Shown: piece by piece, positions 34,412 to 36,234 of the stretch | How the letters are laid out: each line of letters opens with the position of its first letter | How positions within the stretch are numbered: position 1 is the stretch's first letter | Assembly: GCA_007130045.1 (NCBI GenBank) | Contig: SLTG01000033.1 | Coordinates: 1 to 36,234 of the forward strand | Reading direction: 5' to 3' | DNA: 36,234 nucleotides | Source of the DNA: Opitutales bacterium | Lineage (GTDB): Bacteria > Verrucomicrobiota > Verrucomicrobiia > Opitutales > T3Sed10-336 | Program-made: the position numbers and the translations under genes | The notes under the pieces: model-generated | Database searches by the model: none | What the model was told of the DNA's origin: nothing | Seen by the model: the letters and a program-made list of their open reading frames with translations, nothing else

Positions 34412-35929
34412 TTAATGCCGGAAGACGCTGGGACCGTCTCGAGGTACGGTTGGTTTTTCACTGCGATAGGCGGGCGGGAGGTTGTCAAGGGCGCCGTCGA
34501 GGGATGGTGGATCCTGAAACAGGAGGCCGTCGTCGGGGTCGGCAGGGGGATGAGCGATGGGATATCGCCGCCATTTTCCGTTATCCACCGCTTGAGTGAA
34601 GCCGTCCCTGGTTAACCGCGCTATTAACCGGTCGCGCAATTTATCCAATACCTGGGCGTAGTTGGTGTCCGAAGAGAGATCGGCGGACTCGAATTCTCCC
34701 TCTCTCAGATCAAACAGCCATTCCTTTTGATCGGGGGCCGAATGAATGTATTTGAAGCGGCCATCGGTGATCATGTACAGACCGTGAGAGCCTTCGTGAT
34801 ATTGAGAAAACGCGGTCCGGTCGTCGGGCGGATCGCGGAGCAAATCAACTACGCTCCGGGACGTCTCGTATGCGGGCGGTTCATCCGAGCCGGCTGCCTG
34901 GAGAAACGTTGGCCAGAGGTCCAGCAGGCTAATCGGGGTCGAGCAGGCTGTTTCCGCAGGAACATGGCCGGGCCAGCGCACGATGAATGGAACCCGGGCC
35001 GCCTGATCAAGCATGCATCGCTTTCCGAATGAGCCGTAGTCTCCCAGCAGTTCGCCGTGATCGGAGCTGAAGACGATCAAGGTGTTGTCCGCTTCAGGAC
35101 CGAGGGCGTCGAGTATGCGGCCGACGTTGAAATCGATGAAGGAAATGCAGGAGTAATACGCGGCGCGCATGGTGCGCAGGAGGAACCGGTCCGTTCCGGC
35201 GTCCTTGTATTTGTAGCGGTTCTGGACCCGGTTCCAGAATGTAAGCAACTCTTCGGAGTTCTCCGGCACAAAGGGATGCGGCATGTCGGGGCAGCGGTAG
35301 AGCTTGTTCCAGGGGAACGGACTTTCAAAGGGCGGATGCGGTTTGATGAAGCTGCTCCAAAGAAAGAACGGCTTTTCCGCATTGCGGCGTTTCAGGAAAT
35401 CTATCGATCGGTCGGCCACCCAGTGGGATTCATGAAGGTGCGCGGGCAGTTGGGAAGGTTGAGGAATGTAATAATATTCGCTCCTGATGCCATGGGGTTC
35501 GAGGACGTGACCATATCCGTTCTTGTGCAGGAATTCGTGAAAGTCATTGCCATCCGCTTTCGTCTCTTCGGAGATGTCACGCGATTCAAACCCCCACATC
35601 TTTAGATGATCCGGCGTGAAATGCATTTTGCCGACCCCGTGGGTTTGGTAACCGCTATCGCGGAGGTGTTCAATGAAACTGGGATACTCGCGAAGCATCG
35701 GAGCATTATCCGCGCATCCGGTGATATGTGGCGGACATCCGGAGGCGACCGCCGCCCGCGCGGGCACACAGACGGGGGAGGGGGTGTAGCAGCGGGTGAA
35801 TGTTGTTCCGTCCTGAACCAACCGGTCGAGGACGGGCGTGCGAATGTCGGAATTACCATGAGCCCTGATCGCATCGAAGCGGTGCTGGTCGGTGAAGAGG
35901 AAGAGAATGTTCGGGCGGTCTGGTGTCAT
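34412..35929 (-). CDS. S1-family sulfatase
   Basis: This 505-residue protein starts with NILFLFTDQHRFDAIRAHGN (metal D14). The active-site motif SPVCVPARAA has C54-x-P-x-R58, the sequence that is oxidised to formylglycine, followed by GYQTHGVGKMHF. FSSDHGELLGDYGSFGK completes the metal site. It removes sulfate esters, typically from sulfated polysaccharides. No signal peptide is visible, so it may be cytosolic or exported by an unrecognised route. The CxPxR type requires a separate formylglycine-generating enzyme or an anaerobic maturase, neither of which is in the window. It is convergent with the preceding gene. Confidence 0.95.
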   Translation of the reverse strand: MTPDRPNILFLFTDQHRFDAIRAHGNSDIRTPVLDRLVQDGTTFTRCYTPSPVCVPARAAVASGCPPHITGCADNAPMLREYPSFIEHLRDSGYQTHGVGKMHFTPDHLKMWGFESRDISEETKADGNDFHEFLHKNGYGHVLEPHGIRSEYYYIPQPSQLPAHLHESHWVADRSIDFLKRRNAEKPFFLWSSFIKPHPPFESPFPWNKLYRCPDMPHPFVPENSEELLTFWNRVQNRYKYKDAGTDRFLLRTMRAAYYSCISFIDFNVGRILDALGPEADNTLIVFSSDHGELLGDYGSFGKRCMLDQAARVPFIVRWPGHVPAETACSTPISLLDLWPTFLQAAGSDEPPAYETSRSVVDLLRDPPDDRTAFSQYHEGSHGLYMITDGRFKYIHSAPDQKEWLFDLREGEFESADLSSDTNYAQVLDKLRDRLIARLTRDGFTQAVDNGKWRRYPIAHPPADPDDGLLFQDPPSLDGALDNLPPAYRSEKPTVPRDGPSVFRH

Positions 35930-36119
35930 GAGTCTTAATGAATTCGGGCGGTACGGTGTGCTGAGTCCTTATGGAGCCGACTTTCGTCTCATGGCCTTTC
36001 AGGAGACAATCCTCGAGACGCGCAGCCGGCTTGTCTGCATTCCATTATTCGTGGAGAAGCATGCTTCCCTTATTATCGTAAATTAGGTCGCGGTTCGCAC
36101 ATGGCAAGGTTTTTTTAAG

Positions 36120-36185
36120 GGTGGTTTCCCCTTGTTCGGTCAGTTATGACCGGATCTTGGAAGAAACAACAAAAAGGAAACCACC
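36120..36185. promoter_or_regulatory. Nested inverted repeats spanning a ribosome-binding site at the right edge
   Basis: GGTGGTTTCC (36120-36129) and GGAAACCACC (36176-36185) are a perfect 10-bp inverted repeat. Inside, CGGTCA (36137-36142) and TGACCG (36147-36152) form a second 6-bp stem around GTTA. The downstream arm contains the AGGA that would serve the TTG at 36187. If folded in RNA, the outer stem would hide that site. It could instead be the end of an insertion sequence. Confidence 0.45.
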
Positions 36186-36186
36186 G

Positions 36187-36234
36187 TTGAAAACAGATAC
36201 CTATAAAAACGTCCCGGGACAAGAAGATTCCGGT
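36187..36234 (+). CDS. Start of an unidentified reading frame, cut off by the window edge
   Basis: A TTG at 36187 with AGGA 8 nt upstream opens 16 codons reading LKTDTYKNVPGQEDSG up to the edge. Nothing in 16 residues identifies a family. It could be a transposase or another gene; the real start may also lie elsewhere. Confidence 0.3.
   Translation, partial: MKTDTYKNVPGQEDSG

Overview
The window looks like a chromosomal segment of a Verrucomicrobiota bacterium, most likely from the Opitutales/Puniceicoccales part of the phylum. The grounds are indirect: secreted proteins with C-terminal 'GDG(I/L)..GL/..F..G.DP' tails, a sulfatase plus BNR_4 and DUF5060 glycan-degradation genes, VapC-type toxin pairs with short CACGAAA-type intergenic repeats, and few clear Shine-Dalgarno sequences. 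No rRNA or universal marker is present, so the taxonomic placement is an inference. The core is GC-rich; about 25.7-31.3 kb is visibly more A+T-rich.

Layout. Positions 1-1.08 kb are a graveyard: an IS21 IstA-like N-terminal scrap, a broken AbiEii-like nucleotidyltransferase and a short direct repeat. Positions 1.08-3.3 kb hold two toxin-antitoxin pairs (Phd/PIN and AbrB/PIN) around tRNA-Cys(GCA) and an ArsC/Spx-like reductase. From 11.3 kb down to 3.4 kb on the minus strand lies one tightly packed operon: DUF3450 protein, long TtpC-like MotA/TolQ/ExbB protein, ExbB, ExbD, TonB, TPR protein, then a PGM1-like ATP-grasp ligase overlapping an M20 peptidase. The first six make a TonB2/TtpC-type energy-transduction system for outer-membrane uptake. 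The last two resemble a peptide-forming and peptide-cleaving pair and are the least explained part of the window.

The middle (11.6-25.3 kb) is mostly housekeeping: an NAD(P)-binding protein, tmRNA, malate dehydrogenase, argininosuccinate lyase, QueD/PTPS, a DEAD-box helicase, a secreted metzincin protease, a threonine dehydratase remnant, a patatin-CPD photolyase pair, an N-acetylhexosamine-kinase-like protein and a short DUF418 membrane protein. A degenerate tandem repeat with hairpins lies between tmRNA and mdh.

The right side (25.7-35.9 kb) is a polysaccharide-degradation island: a 1030-aa BNR_4 protein with a duplicated C-terminal module, a DUF5060 glycoside hydrolase, a 900+ aa protein with a GH67/GH20-like N-terminal region, and an S1 sulfatase with an intact CxPxR motif. 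Together they suggest breakdown of a sulfated, probably algal, polysaccharide. The N-acetylhexosamine-kinase-like gene just upstream and the TonB system could serve sugar use and uptake, but no direct link is visible. The window ends at the start of a further plus-strand reading frame whose presumed ribosome-binding site lies in an inverted repeat.
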